Below are positions 18,952 to 29,179 of a stretch of DNA of 64,000 nucleotides, piece after piece. The notes below the pieces were generated by a model. The model was not told the origin of the DNA, made no database searches, and saw nothing but the letters and a program-made list of their open reading frames with translations. The number at the start of each line of letters is the position of its first letter. Positions within the stretch are counted from its first letter, which is position 1. The stretch comes from Rhodospirillales bacterium (GTDB lineage: Bacteria; Pseudomonadota; Alphaproteobacteria; Rhodospirillales; GLO-3). The stretch covers positions 1 through 64,000 of the forward strand of contig PIVK01000013.1 of assembly GCA_003354135.1 (NCBI GenBank), read 5' to 3'. The position numbers and the translations under genes were made by a program.

Positions 18952-21819
18952 TTGACCACACCTTCAGATTTGCCGCCCACGGCGCCGCCGTCCGACTTTG
19001 GTGTCGCTCCCGTCACCATCGAAGACGAGATGAAGCGCTCCTACCTCGATTACGCCATGAGCGTGATCGTCAGCCGGGCGCTGCCCGATGTGCGCGATGG
19101 CCTGAAGCCGGTACACCGGCGGATCATCTACGCCATGCAGGAGAACGGCTATACGGCCGACAAGCCGTACCGCAAGTCGGCCCGCATCGTCGGCGACGTC
19201 ATGGGTAAGTACCACCCGCACGGCGATTCGGCGATCTACGATGCCATGGTGCGCATGGCGCAGAATTTCTCCATGCGTCTGCCCTTGATCGACGGCCAGG
19301 GCAACTTCGGCTCCATGGACGGAGACCGTGCCGCGGCCATGCGCTACACGGAAGCCCGTATGGCCCGTTCGGCCCACGCGTTGGTCGACGACATCGACAA
19401 AGACACGGTTGACTTCCAATCCAACTACGACGATTCGTTTCGGGAGCCCGTCGTCCTGCCGTCCCGAATCCCCAACCTGCTGGTCAACGGAGCCGGCGGC
19501 ATCGCCGTCGGCATGGCGACCAACATCCCGCCCCACAACCTGGGCGAAGTGATCGACGCCCTGCTGGCTCTGATCGACTCGCCGGACCTCACCATCGAAG
19601 ACCTGATCGCCAATTACATTCCGGGGCCCGACTTCCCGACCGGCGCGCTGATCATGGGCAAGCAGGGCATTCAGTCCGCCTACCTGACGGGCAAGGGATC
19701 GGTCATGATGCGCGGGCGCACTCACATCGAAGAAATCCGCAAGGACCGCGAGGCGATTATCGTCACCGAGGTGCCCTACCAGGTGAACAAGGCCCGCATG
19801 ATCGAGACCATGGCCGAGGTCGTGCGCGACAAGAAGGTCGAGGGCATCTCGGACCTGCGCGACGAATCCGACCGCCGCGGTGTCCGCGTGGTCATCGAGA
19901 TCAAACGCGACCATCAGGCGGACGTGGTGCTGAACCAACTGTTCCGCTTCACACCGCTACAGACCAGCTTCGGCGTCAATACCCTGGCACTCGACGGCGG
20001 CAAGCCGAAAATGATGAACCTGAAGGTGATCCTCGAGGCCTTCCTCAAGTTCCGCGAAGAGGTCATCCGTCGGCGCACCATTTACGAACTCAACAAGGCG
20101 CGCGAAAAGGCCCACATCCTGGCCGGCCTGGCCGTCGCGGTCGCAAACATCGACGAGGTCATCGCACTCATCAGGGCCGCCAAGGACCCGGCGGCGGCGC
20201 GTGTGCAGCTGATGGAACGCAATTGGCCGGCCGAGAGCGTGTCCTCGCTGATCGCCCTCCTCGACGACCCGGGCCATCTCATTGTCGATGGCTGCTACAG
20301 GCTGTCCGAGGCCCAGGCCAAGGCGATCCTGGAATTGCGTTTGCACCGCCTGACGGGGTTGGAGCGTGACAAGATCGGCGAGGACTTGGCCGAACTGGGC
20401 CGCAGGATCGAGGAATATCTCGCCATCCTGGACTCGCGCGACACGCTGCTGGATGTGCTCCGGACCGAGATCGCCGAGATCAAGGACAAGTTCGCCACGC
20501 CTCGGCGCACCTCATTGGAGGATGCCGAGTTCGAGCACGACATTGAAGACCTGATTCAACGCGAGGACATGGTGGTGACGGTCACCAACACCGGCTATGT
20601 CAAGCGGGTGCCGCTGACCACCTACCGGGCCCAGAAACGCGGCGGCAAGGGCCGCTCCGGCATGGCGACCCGCGAGGAGGACTTCGTCAGCCGCGTCTTC
20701 ATCGCCAACACCCACACGCCGGTTCTGTTCTTCTCGTCCACCGGCATGGTCTATAAAATCAAGGTCTACAAGCTTCCCTTGGGCACGCCCCAGGCTCGTG
20801 GCAAGGCCGTCGTCAACCTGCTGCCCCTGGTCGAGGGCGAGACCATCACCACCCTGATGCCCTTGCCCGAGGACGAGGAAACCTGGGGCGATCTGTTCGT
20901 CATTTTCTCAACGACATCGGGCTACATCCGGCGCAACAGGCTCAGCGATTTCACCAGAGTCTTCGCCAACGGCAAGATCGCCATGAAGTTGGATGAAGGC
21001 GACAAACTGGTCCGGGTGCGGACCTGCACCGAAGACGACGACGTCCTGATCACCACCCGCCAGGGCAAATGCATCCGTTTCCCGGTCTCCAAGAAGGATG
21101 AGGACGGGGCGGAACTCAGCCTGCGCGTCTTCGCCGGGCGCAATTCCAAGGGCGTTCGCGCCATCAAGCTGGCCAAGGGGGACGGGGTCATCGGCATGTC
21201 GCGCCTCACCCATACCGAGGCCGAGGCGTCCGAACGCGAGGCGTATTTGCAGGCCTCCAACGCAAAGCGGCGCATGGCTGGGGCCGACTATACCGACCGC
21301 AACGAGGACAAGGTCCGCGACGCGGAATTGTCAGCCCGTCTGGAGGAGCCCCCCTTCGCCGCCATGGCCGAAGCGGAGGAATTCATCCTCACCATTACCG
21401 CCGACGGCTTCGGGCGCCGGTCCTCTTCGTATGAATACCGTATCGCCTCGCGCGGCGGGCAGGGACTTCGGGCCATCGACCTTTCGCGCAGTGAGACCGA
21501 TACCACGGTCGTCGCCTCCTTCTCGGTCGTCGACGGCGACCAGCTGGTCATGGTCACCGATGGCGGCCAGCTCATCCGCTGCCCGGTGGCCGACATCAGT
21601 TTCTCCGGCCGCACGGCCCGCGGCGTGACGTTGTTCCGGGTGGCCAAAGACGAGCACGTGGTCTCGGTCACCCGCATCCGGGAGGAGGACGAAGGGGACG
21701 AAGAGAACGCCGGGGACGAAGGGAACGCCGGGGACGAAGAGAACGCCGGGGACGAAGAGAACGCCGAACACGCGACCGGAGAGCCGCCCGCCGAAGCCGG
21801 ATCGGCCGGGGAGGACTAG
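18952..21819 (+). CDS. gyrA: DNA gyrase subunit A
   Basis: 955 residues. It makes the double-strand break for negative supercoiling. The catalytic Tyr is residue 132 in AMRYTEARM. The quinolone pocket is [12 protein letters not shown] with Ser93 and Asp97 intact, the susceptible form. The GyrA box is QKRGGKG, and six beta-propeller blades follow. The start is a TTG; no ATG lies upstream in frame. The C-terminus carries four copies of an 18-bp unit giving an acidic EENAGD-type repeat. Confidence 0.96.
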   Translation: MTTPSDLPPTAPPSDFGVAPVTIEDEMKRSYLDYAMSVIVSRALPDVRDGLKPVHRRIIYAMQENGYTADKPYRKSARIVGDVMGKYHPHGDSAIYDAMVRMAQNFSMRLPLIDGQGNFGSMDGDRAAAMRYTEARMARSAHALVDDIDKDTVDFQSNYDDSFREPVVLPSRIPNLLVNGAGGIAVGMATNIPPHNLGEVIDALLALIDSPDLTIEDLIANYIPGPDFPTGALIMGKQGIQSAYLTGKGSVMMRGRTHIEEIRKDREAIIVTEVPYQVNKARMIETMAEVVRDKKVEGISDLRDESDRRGVRVVIEIKRDHQADVVLNQLFRFTPLQTSFGVNTLALDGGKPKMMNLKVILEAFLKFREEVIRRRTIYELNKAREKAHILAGLAVAVANIDEVIALIRAAKDPAAARVQLMERNWPAESVSSLIALLDDPGHLIVDGCYRLSEAQAKAILELRLHRLTGLERDKIGEDLAELGRRIEEYLAILDSRDTLLDVLRTEIAEIKDKFATPRRTSLEDAEFEHDIEDLIQREDMVVTVTNTGYVKRVPLTTYRAQKRGGKGRSGMATREEDFVSRVFIANTHTPVLFFSSTGMVYKIKVYKLPLGTPQARGKAVVNLLPLVEGETITTLMPLPEDEETWGDLFVIFSTTSGYIRRNRLSDFTRVFANGKIAMKLDEGDKLVRVRTCTEDDDVLITTRQGKCIRFPVSKKDEDGAELSLRVFAGRNSKGVRAIKLAKGDGVIGMSRLTHTEAEASEREAYLQASNAKRRMAGADYTDRNEDKVRDAELSARLEEPPFAAMAEAEEFILTITADGFGRRSSSYEYRIASRGGQGLRAIDLSRSETDTTVVASFSVVDGDQLVMVTDGGQLIRCPVADISFSGRTARGVTLFRVAKDEHVVSVTRIREEDEGDEENAGDEGNAGDEENAGDEENAEHATGEPPAEAGSAGED
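21693..21768 (+). repeat. 18-bp tandem repeat in the gyrA tail
   Basis: About four copies of the unit gacgaagagaacgccggg keep the frame and encode a repeated E-(E/G)-N-A-G-D. Near-identical copies suggest recent slippage; copy number may vary between strains. Confidence 0.75.
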
Positions 21820-21827
21820 AGTAGGTC

Positions 21828-22343
21828 ATGAGCACGCTTCGTGTCGCGGTCTACCCCGGAACTTTCGACCCCATCACCAACGGGCATGTGGACATCATCA
21901 CCCGCGCGGCGCGTATGCTCGACCGGTTGATCGTTGCCGTGGCGGCCAATACCGGCAAGGCGCCTCTGTTCACCCTCGACGAAAGGGTGAAGATGGTGGA
22001 GGAGGAAACCGCCGCCATGTGCGACAGCGTCCCATCCCGGATCGAGGTCCGCGCCTTCGACAACCTGCTCATGGATTTTGTTGTCGGGATGGACGCGAGC
22101 ATGATCGTCCGGGGCTTACGCGCCGTTTCCGATTTCGAATACGAGTTCCAGATGACGGGCATGAACGCACGCTTGAACGCGGACGTGGAAACCGTGTTCC
22201 TGATGGCGTCCGAGAACCACCAGTTCATTGCCTCGCGCCTGGTCAAGGAGATCGGGCGCCTCGGCGGAGAGATCGGGCAATTCGTTTCGCCCAGCGTCGA
22301 GACGCGGCTCAAGACGCGTTTCGCCGAGCTGCGGGGCAAGTAG
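21828..22343 (+). CDS. coaD: Pantetheine-phosphate adenylyltransferase
   Basis: 171 residues. It transfers AMP from ATP to 4'-phosphopantetheine in coenzyme A synthesis. The nucleotidyltransferase motif is YPGTFDPITNGHVDI (T/HxGH type), and the C-terminal ATP-binding ISSRxV counterpart is FIASRLVKEIGRLGG. It starts 8 bp after gyrA, so it is probably cotranscribed. Confidence 0.95.
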   Translation: MSTLRVAVYPGTFDPITNGHVDIITRAARMLDRLIVAVAANTGKAPLFTLDERVKMVEEETAAMCDSVPSRIEVRAFDNLLMDFVVGMDASMIVRGLRAVSDFEYEFQMTGMNARLNADVETVFLMASENHQFIASRLVKEIGRLGGEIGQFVSPSVETRLKTRFAELRGK

Positions 22344-22419
22344 GGATTGACCCTGCCCCCGACGCTCCTTATTTTCCGCCTTCCGGACCGGCGACGGCAA
22401 TGCCCCGCCGGCCTCCTTC

Positions 22420-22495
22420 GGGCGCTTAGCTCAGGTGGTAGAGCAACTGACTTTTAATCAGTGGGTCACAGGTTCGAGTCCTGTAGCGCCTACCA
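22420..22495 (+). tRNA. tRNA-Lys (anticodon TTT)
   Basis: 76 nt, full cloverleaf, CCA encoded. The acceptor pairs gggcgct with agcgcct (first pair G-U). The D arm is gctcaggtggtagagc, and the anticodon stem-loop actga-cttttaa-tcagt gives anticodon TTT. The T arm is caggttcgagtcctg. It reads lysine AAA/AAG codons. A perfect hairpin follows 6 nt downstream. Confidence 0.97.
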
Positions 22496-22501
22496 AATAA
22501 A

Positions 22502-22535
22502 TCAAGGCCTTAGCCGGAAACGGCTAAGGCCTTGA
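22502..22535 (+). terminator. Hairpin after tRNA-Lys
   Basis: A 15-bp perfect stem (tcaaggccttagccg / cggctaaggccttga) around a GAAA loop. Only a weak T-containing stretch follows, so it may be a terminator for the tRNA and, read the other way, for the receiver-cyclase gene that ends at 22568. Confidence 0.65.
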
Positions 22536-22567
22536 AGATTCTGTGGCGCCCTAGCCCGACTTAATCC

Positions 22568-23608
22568 CTATCCATAGCATTCGACGACTTCCACGTCGCC
22601 CTTGCCCTTGACCGGAACGTTGCCGAGGGAACGGGCTTCGAACTCGTCCCGGACCTGGAGCCAGACGTCGTAGACCATGGCGACCGTCCCCGGAGACCCG
22701 ATGTCGGCCATGCGCGCCGCCGTATTCACCGTGTCGCCCCAGACGTCGAACTGGTACTTCTGGCGTCCGACGATGCCTGCGGCGACAGGCCCCATATGGA
22801 CGCCGACCCGTACCTTCCAGCCAATATTAAGGTTATTGGCGGCATGCGCCATCTTCAGCCCGGCCCGCACGGCCGAACTGAGCGGATTGGGGTTAGCCCG
22901 GAGCAGACCGGCGGTCGCCATGTATTCGTCGCCGATGGTCTTGATTTTCTCCATCCCATGCTTTTCGGTGATCTCCTCCAGCCGCTCGAACAGGGTCTGC
23001 AGGTTGAAGACCACCTCCGCAGCGTCGTGCCGGTCGCAATAGGCGGTGAAGTCGATGATGTCACAGAACAGCAGCGCCACATCGTCGTAACGCTGAGGAA
23101 TCACCTTTCCCGTCGCCTTGAGTTCGTTCGCCGCCGCCGTGGGCAGGATGACGTTGAGGAGTTCGTCCGACTTGCGCTTCTCAGCCTTGATCTCGCACAA
23201 ATAGGACTTTTCCTTGTCCCGCAGGTGCTTTTTCTCCAGGCTCGCCCCCACGCGGGCCTGGAGCAAGGTGGAGTTGAAGGGCTTGAGCAGGTAGTCCTCG
23301 GCGCCGAGTTCTATGCTGCGCACGACGCTCTTCAGATCGTCCGCGGCCGAGATCATCACCACCGGGATATCGCGCAGCCGCATGTTGTCCCGCATGGCCT
23401 GCAAGACATCGAATCCGTCCATCTCCGGCATCTGGATGTCGAGCAGTACAAGATCGAAATTTCTCGCGTGCAGAAATTCGATTGCCTGGCGGCCGTCCTC
23501 TGCCTCGGTGACGTCTTTGTAGCCTTCTTTTTTCAGGTGGCGCAGCAGCAGGCAGCGGTTGTAGGCTTCATCCTCGACGACAAGAAAAGATGGGGATTCG
23601 TTGGACAT
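22568..23608 (-). CDS. Response regulator with class III adenylate/guanylate cyclase domain
   Basis: 346 residues. An N-terminal receiver (about 5-122) has VEDE near the start, the phosphoacceptor Asp in VLLDIQMPEMDG, and the conserved Lys in LLKPFN. A linking coiled-coil helix (130-170) leads to a class III cyclase catalytic domain (about 175-340) with FCDIIDFT (metal Asp) and VWGDTVNTAARM. It should produce cAMP or cGMP under phosphorelay control. The adjacent hybrid kinase is a plausible partner; this is inferred from proximity only. Confidence 0.9.
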   Translation of the reverse strand: MSNESPSFLVVEDEAYNRCLLLRHLKKEGYKDVTEAEDGRQAIEFLHARNFDLVLLDIQMPEMDGFDVLQAMRDNMRLRDIPVVMISAADDLKSVVRSIELGAEDYLLKPFNSTLLQARVGASLEKKHLRDKEKSYLCEIKAEKRKSDELLNVILPTAAANELKATGKVIPQRYDDVALLFCDIIDFTAYCDRHDAAEVVFNLQTLFERLEEITEKHGMEKIKTIGDEYMATAGLLRANPNPLSSAVRAGLKMAHAANNLNIGWKVRVGVHMGPVAAGIVGRQKYQFDVWGDTVNTAARMADIGSPGTVAMVYDVWLQVRDEFEARSLGNVPVKGKGDVEVVECYG

Positions 23609-23617
23609 GGGGGGTTC

Positions 23618-23812
23618 CTATGTCGAAAAGAGGGATTTCGGGTCGACGGGAGGGCGCGCGCCCACCAACCTCGTGATTCCCTCTGCCCTGTCCTCTGCGG
23701 CTATGACGTTGCGATAGTCCAGTTCCCCCAGGACGTGCCCGACCAACCGGCGCATGAACTTCTCGTCCTCAACGATGAGGACCGGCAACTTGGTGGGATC
23801 GATTTTCGTCAT
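23618..23812 (-). pseudogene. Truncated receiver-domain protein
   Basis: 64 residues with a normal receiver beginning (PVLIVEDEKFMRRLVGHVLG, then VIAAEDRAEGI) that stops before the strand carrying the phosphoacceptor Asp. The normal domain is about 120 residues, so half is missing and no frameshift resumes it. It ends 9 bp before the receiver-cyclase gene and starts 20 bp from a mobile-element copy. A deletion remnant is the simplest reading; a deliberate half-receiver regulator cannot be excluded. Confidence 0.65.
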
Positions 23813-23831
23813 CGCCTACTTCCCCGGGGCT

Positions 23832-23976
23832 CTAGAGCGGGTCATGAGAAATCAAAGCTGCTTCGTGGTGCCGAATTTTTTACCTGAACCCGTTCTATCA
23901 TATTGTCGATGTAGAGGACCATTCACGGAATAAGCCGCGTCACGAAACGACTCGGATTATTACGATCGTATTCTAG
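23832..23976 (+). mobile_element. MITE-like palindrome-ended element, copy A
   Basis: About 145 bp from CTAG to CTAG. The left end begins ctagagcgggtcatgag and the right end, complemented, begins ctagaatacgatcgtaa. Inside are the family landmarks gtgccgaatt, gaacccg, tatcatattg and gtagaggacc. The right CTAG holds the TAG stop of the hybrid kinase gene on the minus strand. Confidence 0.75.
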
Positions 23977-26900
23977 GAATCCCGAATATACCCTAAAACG
24001 CTCTCAACCAAACCAGGCAATTTCGACATGCAGTCCTCGATGGTCGCCCAGTTGTTCTCCTCTATGCCCGCCGTCTCTAAGGTTTGGCAGAGATCGGCCA
24101 GAGCCTTGGCGCCGACGGCGCGCGACGAAGACTTGAGCTTGTGGGCCGCCGTGCTCACGGCTCCGGCGTTCTTGGCCGCATAGGCCTCCATGATCTCGTT
24201 GACGATGGCTGTCGCAGGCTCCAAGTAGTCGCCCAGGATCTCTTTAATCAGGTCCTCGTCGTCACCGAAAGTATCGTGCAGGAACTGAGGATCGACCGGG
24301 GCACCCACTGCCGGAACGGCTTCCGGCTTCGGAGCGGACTCAGTCGCCGGTTCAGGCTCGATTAAAGATGCCGCGCTGGGCGTCGGCATCCATTTCCTGA
24401 GCATGTCCCTGAGCCTGGCCATCTCCAGCGGTTTGGAAAGATAGGCGTCCATGCCTATCTCCAGGCAGCGGTCTCCTTCCCCCTGCAGAACACTGGCCGT
24501 GATGGCGATGATGGGCAGGCGCGTATCTCCGCCTTTTTCTGTCTTGCGCACCCAGCCGGTCAACTCGTAGCCGTCCATTTCCGGCATGTGGCAGTCGAGG
24601 AGCAGAATGGCGTAGGATTTTTCCTGCAGCATATCGAGAGCGATCTGGCCGTTGTCGGCTATCTCGCAGGCGTAGCCTAAGACATCCAACTGGAAACGGA
24701 TGACGTCTTGGTTTGTCGGATTGTCTTCGGCCACCAGGATGAGCTGCCCCTGGGCCAAGGCCTCTTCTACGGTAGGTGCCTTGAGCTTACCTCTGACCAC
24801 CGGTTCACCCTCGACGTGCGGGCTGGCCCGTCCCGCAGCCATGGCGACCCCGTGGAAGAATCTGGAACGCCTGATGGGCAGGTCCTCCACAACCACCGTG
24901 TCCTGCAGCACCATGCCCTTCCGGGTCGTGCGATTGGCGGTCAGAACGACGAAGCGGATGCCCTTGATCGCCTCGATCTCGCGCAACTTGTTGCAGGCCG
25001 CCTGCTGCGCCACCTTGCTCCATTGCGATCCGATAATGAGAATGTCATAGGGATTGCCGGCTTTCGCCGCCGCGACGAGGGCCTTTTCCGCTTCATCCAG
25101 ATCGGGAACCGTTTCCACCTCGGTTTTCCATTTGGCGAGGTACAAATTGATGATGGTGCGCATGTCGGCGTGGTTGATGGCGAGCAGGACCTTGAGGTTC
25201 AACAGTTCATTTTCGTCCTCGTGGCCCGCAGAGTCCGGGTCGATGCCGAACGGTAGGGCGACAGAGAAGACGGACCCCTTGCCCGATTCGCTGGTGACCG
25301 CGATCTCGCCGGCCATCATGTCGCTGAGATTCTTGCAGATGCTCAAGCCCAGCCCGGTGCCGCCAAAGCGTCGCGTCGTCGAAGACTCCGCCTGGGTAAA
25401 GGGCAGGAACAGCTTGGCCGTCTGTCTCTCCGTCATGCCGATGCCGTTATCCTCGACCGAGAACCTGACCCCAACTTTGTCCTCGCCGAAGGTAGACACC
25501 CGTTCGGCGCGGAGGACGATCCGTCCTTTCTTGTCCTCCGTGTTCTCGGTGAACTTGATGGAGTTGCCGGTCAAGTTGAACAGGATCTGGCGCACCCGCA
25601 CCTGGTCACCCATGACACGGTGCGGAATGTCGGGATCGATGAAGGTGATCAGTTCCAGGTCCTTCTTGGCGGCATTGGGCAGCAGGGTTTCGGCCGCGCC
25701 TTCCACGATGTCGCGGACGACGATGGGGACGGTCTCGATCTTCAGCTTGCCGGCTTCGATCTTGGAAAAGTCGAGGATGTCGTTGATGATTTGCAGCAGC
25801 AAGAAAGCGGAGTCGCGGACCGTGCGCATCATCTGGCCCTGGTCGGCATCGAGCCGGGTCTCGCGCAGCAGGTCGATCATGCCGATGACCCCGTTCATCG
25901 GGGTGCGGATTTCGTGGCTCATGGCGGCAAGAAAATTCGCCTTGGTCCGGCTCGCCGTCTCGGCCTTCTCCTTGGCGTCCACCAGTTCGGCCTCCGCATG
26001 CTTGCGCAGTGTGATGTCGGTGACCGAGCCGCTGGTGCGATAGGCGCGCCCCCGCTCGTCTCGGAGCGACTTGGCACGAGACCGGAACCAACGGCACTCG
26101 CCGCTCTTGGTCAGCATGCGGTATTCGATATCGTAGGGAACATCCCTCTTCAGGTGATCGAGGAATGCAGCCTCCGTGGCGTCCTTGTCGTCCGCGTGGA
26201 TCAAGTCCTTCCAGGTATCAAGGGTGTTGGAAAGTTCATCATCAGCGTACCTCAGCATCTCCTTGAAGCGGGGGGAAAGCCAAGCCCCCTCCCTCTCGGC
26301 GTCAAACTCCCATAGCCCGTCCCCACTGCCGCGCACGGCAAGCTCGAAGCGCTGCTGGCTTTCCTGGAGGTCCCGTTCCGCCGCCTTGCGCTCGGTGATG
26401 TCGCTGACAATCACGACGATACCGCCGTCGGTGGTCGGCGACTGACGCAACTCCAGGATCGGGCCGTCTTTGACGTGCAGGTCCACGCGCGTTGTCTCGA
26501 CGATCTGGCGCATGCCTTTCTCGACCTGGGCATCGACGTCGACGCTCCCGTAGTCTCCGCGTTCGGCCAGGTAACGCACCACGCTGCGGACCGGCGCGCC
26601 GACATGGATGAGATCGTCAGGAATTCCCAGCATTTTCTTGTAGCGATCGTTGAACATGACGTAGTTGAGGCTGCTGTCGAGCAGGAACAGGCCGTCGGAC
26701 ATGTTTTCCAGGGCCAGGTTGAGCTTGTCCGACGCCTCCGCCAGTTCCCGCGTGCGTTCCTCGACCCTGTCTTCCAGCTTGTCCCGGGCGTTTCTCAGGG
26801 CACGGGTGGCGTTCTTGCCGATCCAGAGCGAGACGAAGGTCAATGCCAGCCCCAGGGAGATGGTGGCGCCGATCAGGATAAAGACCCATGTCTGGGTTTG

Positions 26901-28859
26901 GTGATGCGTGCCGAGGGCTTCCTCCTCGTCAATCTCGATGATCAGGCCGAGGCCGAGGGTCTCGTTCCAGGACCACGCCCCGAGTACGGTCTCGCCCGTG
27001 TAATCCCGGTAGCCCTCGGCATTGTCGCCGGACTGGCGGGCCGCGATGCCGGCCGCCGAGTGCGTGAGGGGCAGTTGCCCAAGGTCGGCGGACAAGACCC
27101 AGCCGCCGGCCAGGCTGCCGCCCGGATCGCCCACCCTCAAGTTCAGGATGGCGTTCTGGTTTTGCTTGATCAGATTCAGGTTCCTGACTTCCTGATCGAA
27201 GCGGCTTTCGCTCAGGAATACGCCGTCCTGACTGACCGCATATATCTCTCCGGACTGTCCCAGGTGCCCCAGCTTGAGAACGCGCATGTAGTCTTCGCTT
27301 ACATCGATCCTGAGCGTCAGGGCGGCGACCACCTCTCTGGATTCGAGACTCCTGACCGGCGTGGCGAAGAACATGGTCGGCTCCGCGTCCCGACCCTCCG
27401 GCACGACGTCGGACGGGATGGGAGTCACCATCACCGTCTCGCCGGAAAAGACCCGCATCAGGAGGTCGGGCCGCCGTTTCTCGATCAGGTTCTCCTCCCC
27501 GAGATTGGCGTCCTGCATGGAGCCGATATTGATGCCGTCCGGCGCGACCAGGAAGAACTCGATATCCCCGGTGATCTTGCGCTGTTCCTCGAAGAATTCC
27601 CGGAGATTCTCGAGGGTCGGACTCGCGAGAATGGCGTCCTTGTCCCGCTTCACCCGCAGCATCTTGTCGGCCAGCACCCGGAACCAGCGGTTGTCCGCCA
27701 TGCCGTTGATGTTGCGGACATTGGTCTCCTTCCAGACCAGCAGGGTTTCCTCCATGGTCTCGAGGACCGTTTCCAGTGAATCCGCGACTCCGACCCGGTG
27801 TTCTTCCTCGGCCCGCTGGGCGACGAACAGCGTCCCCAGAACCACGACGGCGATGAACGTGCCGATCATCACCAAACCCGTGGTCCTCATCTCTTTGCTT
27901 TGAAAGTGGTCGTCGAAGCGGCTCGAGACGTGCTGCACGCTCCGCGCCAGGATCAGCAGCAATATGACAACAGCCAGGATGGCGCCTGCCAGGTAGAAAA
28001 ACTGTTCGTACAAGACGGCGCCTTCGCCCACCGCTGCAACCTGCGACGTGGCCAGCCCGACCCACTTTGACCGTGGCGCCTTGTGTTCCTCCGGCGTCAT
28101 GTCGGCCAGCGTCTTGTTGAGGATCGAGGTCAGTTCCGGCCAGTCCCTGCGCACGCCCATCGCCAGGGTTTCGACACCGTAGCGGGTTGGAGCCGCAACC
28201 TTGATGTTCTGCAGGCCGATCTCGTCGACCAGGTAGCTGCCCACCGTCATGTTGCCGATGTAGGCGCCCGCTTGGCCGAATGACACCGCCTTCAGTGCCT
28301 CTCTGGACGTCTCGACCACGTGAAGGCGGATCCCGGGGAAGTTCTTGGCAAGCCGTTTGTGTGCGATGAAGCCTTTCTCGACCGCGACCGTTTTCTCGTT
28401 CAGGTCGTCCAGGGACAGGACCGGCTGATAGTCCTTGCGGGTGAAGATGACAAAGGGGAAGGACAGGTAGTCCCTGGTGATCCCGACCAGATTCTCTCGC
28501 TCCGGGTTCCGAACGATGGTCGGCAGCAGGTCGACCTTTTCCTGCCGGGAGATGCCGTCCAAGGCATCGGCCCAAGGAATTGGGACGAATTCAGGCTTGA
28601 TTCCGAGCTTGGAGAAGATGGCCGAGACATAGTCGAGTGCCAGCCCTTGCGGTCTCCCCTTTTTCACGAAATTGAAGGGCGGCTGGGCGGTCTCGTTGTG
28701 GACGCGGATGCGGGGATTGTCGCGGATCCAGGCCAGTTCGGATTCCGTCAGTTCCGGGGACGCCGCCTCCGCCCCGCCAACGCCGGTCCAGGCCATCAGG
28801 AGGGCAATCAGAAAAGCCAGTATGCGAGCCCGCATCTCCCCGCCCCTTTGTTGAGCCAT
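23973..28859 (-). CDS. Multi-domain hybrid histidine kinase with periplasmic solute-binding sensor
   Basis: 1628 residues. Order: signal peptide (1-33); SBP_bac_3 periplasmic binding domain (35-265); membrane helices near 285-303 and 325-343; a second extracytoplasmic, probably Cache, domain (345-650); membrane helix 655-680; two PAS domains (about 715-830 and 838-955); HisKA with the phospho-His near 982 ([12 protein letters not shown]); ATPase domain (DNGIGM, GTGLGL near 1168); a degenerate receiver lacking the Asp (about 1215-1330); an intact receiver ([13 protein letters not shown], Asp near 1423); and an HPt domain (His near 1573). It should feed a phosphorelay to a separate regulator. 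Confidence 0.92.
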   Translation of the reverse strand: MAQQRGGEMRARILAFLIALLMAWTGVGGAEAASPELTESELAWIRDNPRIRVHNETAQPPFNFVKKGRPQGLALDYVSAIFSKLGIKPEFVPIPWADALDGISRQEKVDLLPTIVRNPERENLVGITRDYLSFPFVIFTRKDYQPVLSLDDLNEKTVAVEKGFIAHKRLAKNFPGIRLHVVETSREALKAVSFGQAGAYIGNMTVGSYLVDEIGLQNIKVAAPTRYGVETLAMGVRRDWPELTSILNKTLADMTPEEHKAPRSKWVGLATSQVAAVGEGAVLYEQFFYLAGAILAVVILLLILARSVQHVSSRFDDHFQSKEMRTTGLVMIGTFIAVVVLGTLFVAQRAEEEHRVGVADSLETVLETMEETLLVWKETNVRNINGMADNRWFRVLADKMLRVKRDKDAILASPTLENLREFFEEQRKITGDIEFFLVAPDGINIGSMQDANLGEENLIEKRRPDLLMRVFSGETVMVTPIPSDVVPEGRDAEPTMFFATPVRSLESREVVAALTLRIDVSEDYMRVLKLGHLGQSGEIYAVSQDGVFLSESRFDQEVRNLNLIKQNQNAILNLRVGDPGGSLAGGWVLSADLGQLPLTHSAAGIAARQSGDNAEGYRDYTGETVLGAWSWNETLGLGLIIEIDEEEALGTHHQTQTWVFILIGATISLGLALTFVSLWIGKNATRALRNARDKLEDRVEERTRELAEASDKLNLALENMSDGLFLLDSSLNYVMFNDRYKKMLGIPDDLIHVGAPVRSVVRYLAERGDYGSVDVDAQVEKGMRQIVETTRVDLHVKDGPILELRQSPTTDGGIVVIVSDITERKAAERDLQESQQRFELAVRGSGDGLWEFDAEREGAWLSPRFKEMLRYADDELSNTLDTWKDLIHADDKDATEAAFLDHLKRDVPYDIEYRMLTKSGECRWFRSRAKSLRDERGRAYRTSGSVTDITLRKHAEAELVDAKEKAETASRTKANFLAAMSHEIRTPMNGVIGMIDLLRETRLDADQGQMMRTVRDSAFLLLQIINDILDFSKIEAGKLKIETVPIVVRDIVEGAAETLLPNAAKKDLELITFIDPDIPHRVMGDQVRVRQILFNLTGNSIKFTENTEDKKGRIVLRAERVSTFGEDKVGVRFSVEDNGIGMTERQTAKLFLPFTQAESSTTRRFGGTGLGLSICKNLSDMMAGEIAVTSESGKGSVFSVALPFGIDPDSAGHEDENELLNLKVLLAINHADMRTIINLYLAKWKTEVETVPDLDEAEKALVAAAKAGNPYDILIIGSQWSKVAQQAACNKLREIEAIKGIRFVVLTANRTTRKGMVLQDTVVVEDLPIRRSRFFHGVAMAAGRASPHVEGEPVVRGKLKAPTVEEALAQGQLILVAEDNPTNQDVIRFQLDVLGYACEIADNGQIALDMLQEKSYAILLLDCHMPEMDGYELTGWVRKTEKGGDTRLPIIAITASVLQGEGDRCLEIGMDAYLSKPLEMARLRDMLRKWMPTPSAASLIEPEPATESAPKPEAVPAVGAPVDPQFLHDTFGDDEDLIKEILGDYLEPATAIVNEIMEAYAAKNAGAVSTAAHKLKSSSRAVGAKALADLCQTLETAGIEENNWATIEDCMSKLPGLVESVLGYIRDS

Positions 28860-29179
28860 CCAACTTCCACATTGTGAAGTGTAACGACAGATGCCGGAAT
28901 GGTCACTACCTGAGACTGCGCCAGCCTCGATATGTAAGATCGAGGGCTGCCTTCGACGGAGGGCTGCGCCTCTTCAGGCCGTACGCACCGACGCACGCGA
29001 TTCGCACGTCTCAGGCGCGCACGAAAGACGAAAGACGCGAAGGGCGGTATTCTTTGTCCGTCTTGCGGTCTCTCTGAACCGGGCCAATGCGCTCAATTTA
29101 TTGGATTCCTGGGTCAGAAAGCGCGACAATGGTAATAGGACAGGCTGCGGGCGGTCGCAAAGCGGAGTATCATGCGAGC
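28860..29179. promoter_or_regulatory. Divergent intergenic region with dyad
   Basis: Non-coding, between the kinase (minus) and the ankyrin protein (plus); it must hold both promoters. A dyad cctcgat-N7-atcgagg at 28925-28945 could be an operator. A small tandem acgaaag repeat lies near 29020. No confident -35/-10 pair was seen. Confidence 0.35.

Noticed and set aside
19216-19242. Quinolone-resistance substitution in gyrA
   Set aside because: Ser93 and Asp97 (equivalent to the usual Ser and Asp) are both intact.
23973-28859. Several long plus-strand frames opposite the hybrid kinase (up to 434 codons)
   Set aside because: High-GC antisense shadows; the kinase strand has a complete domain series.
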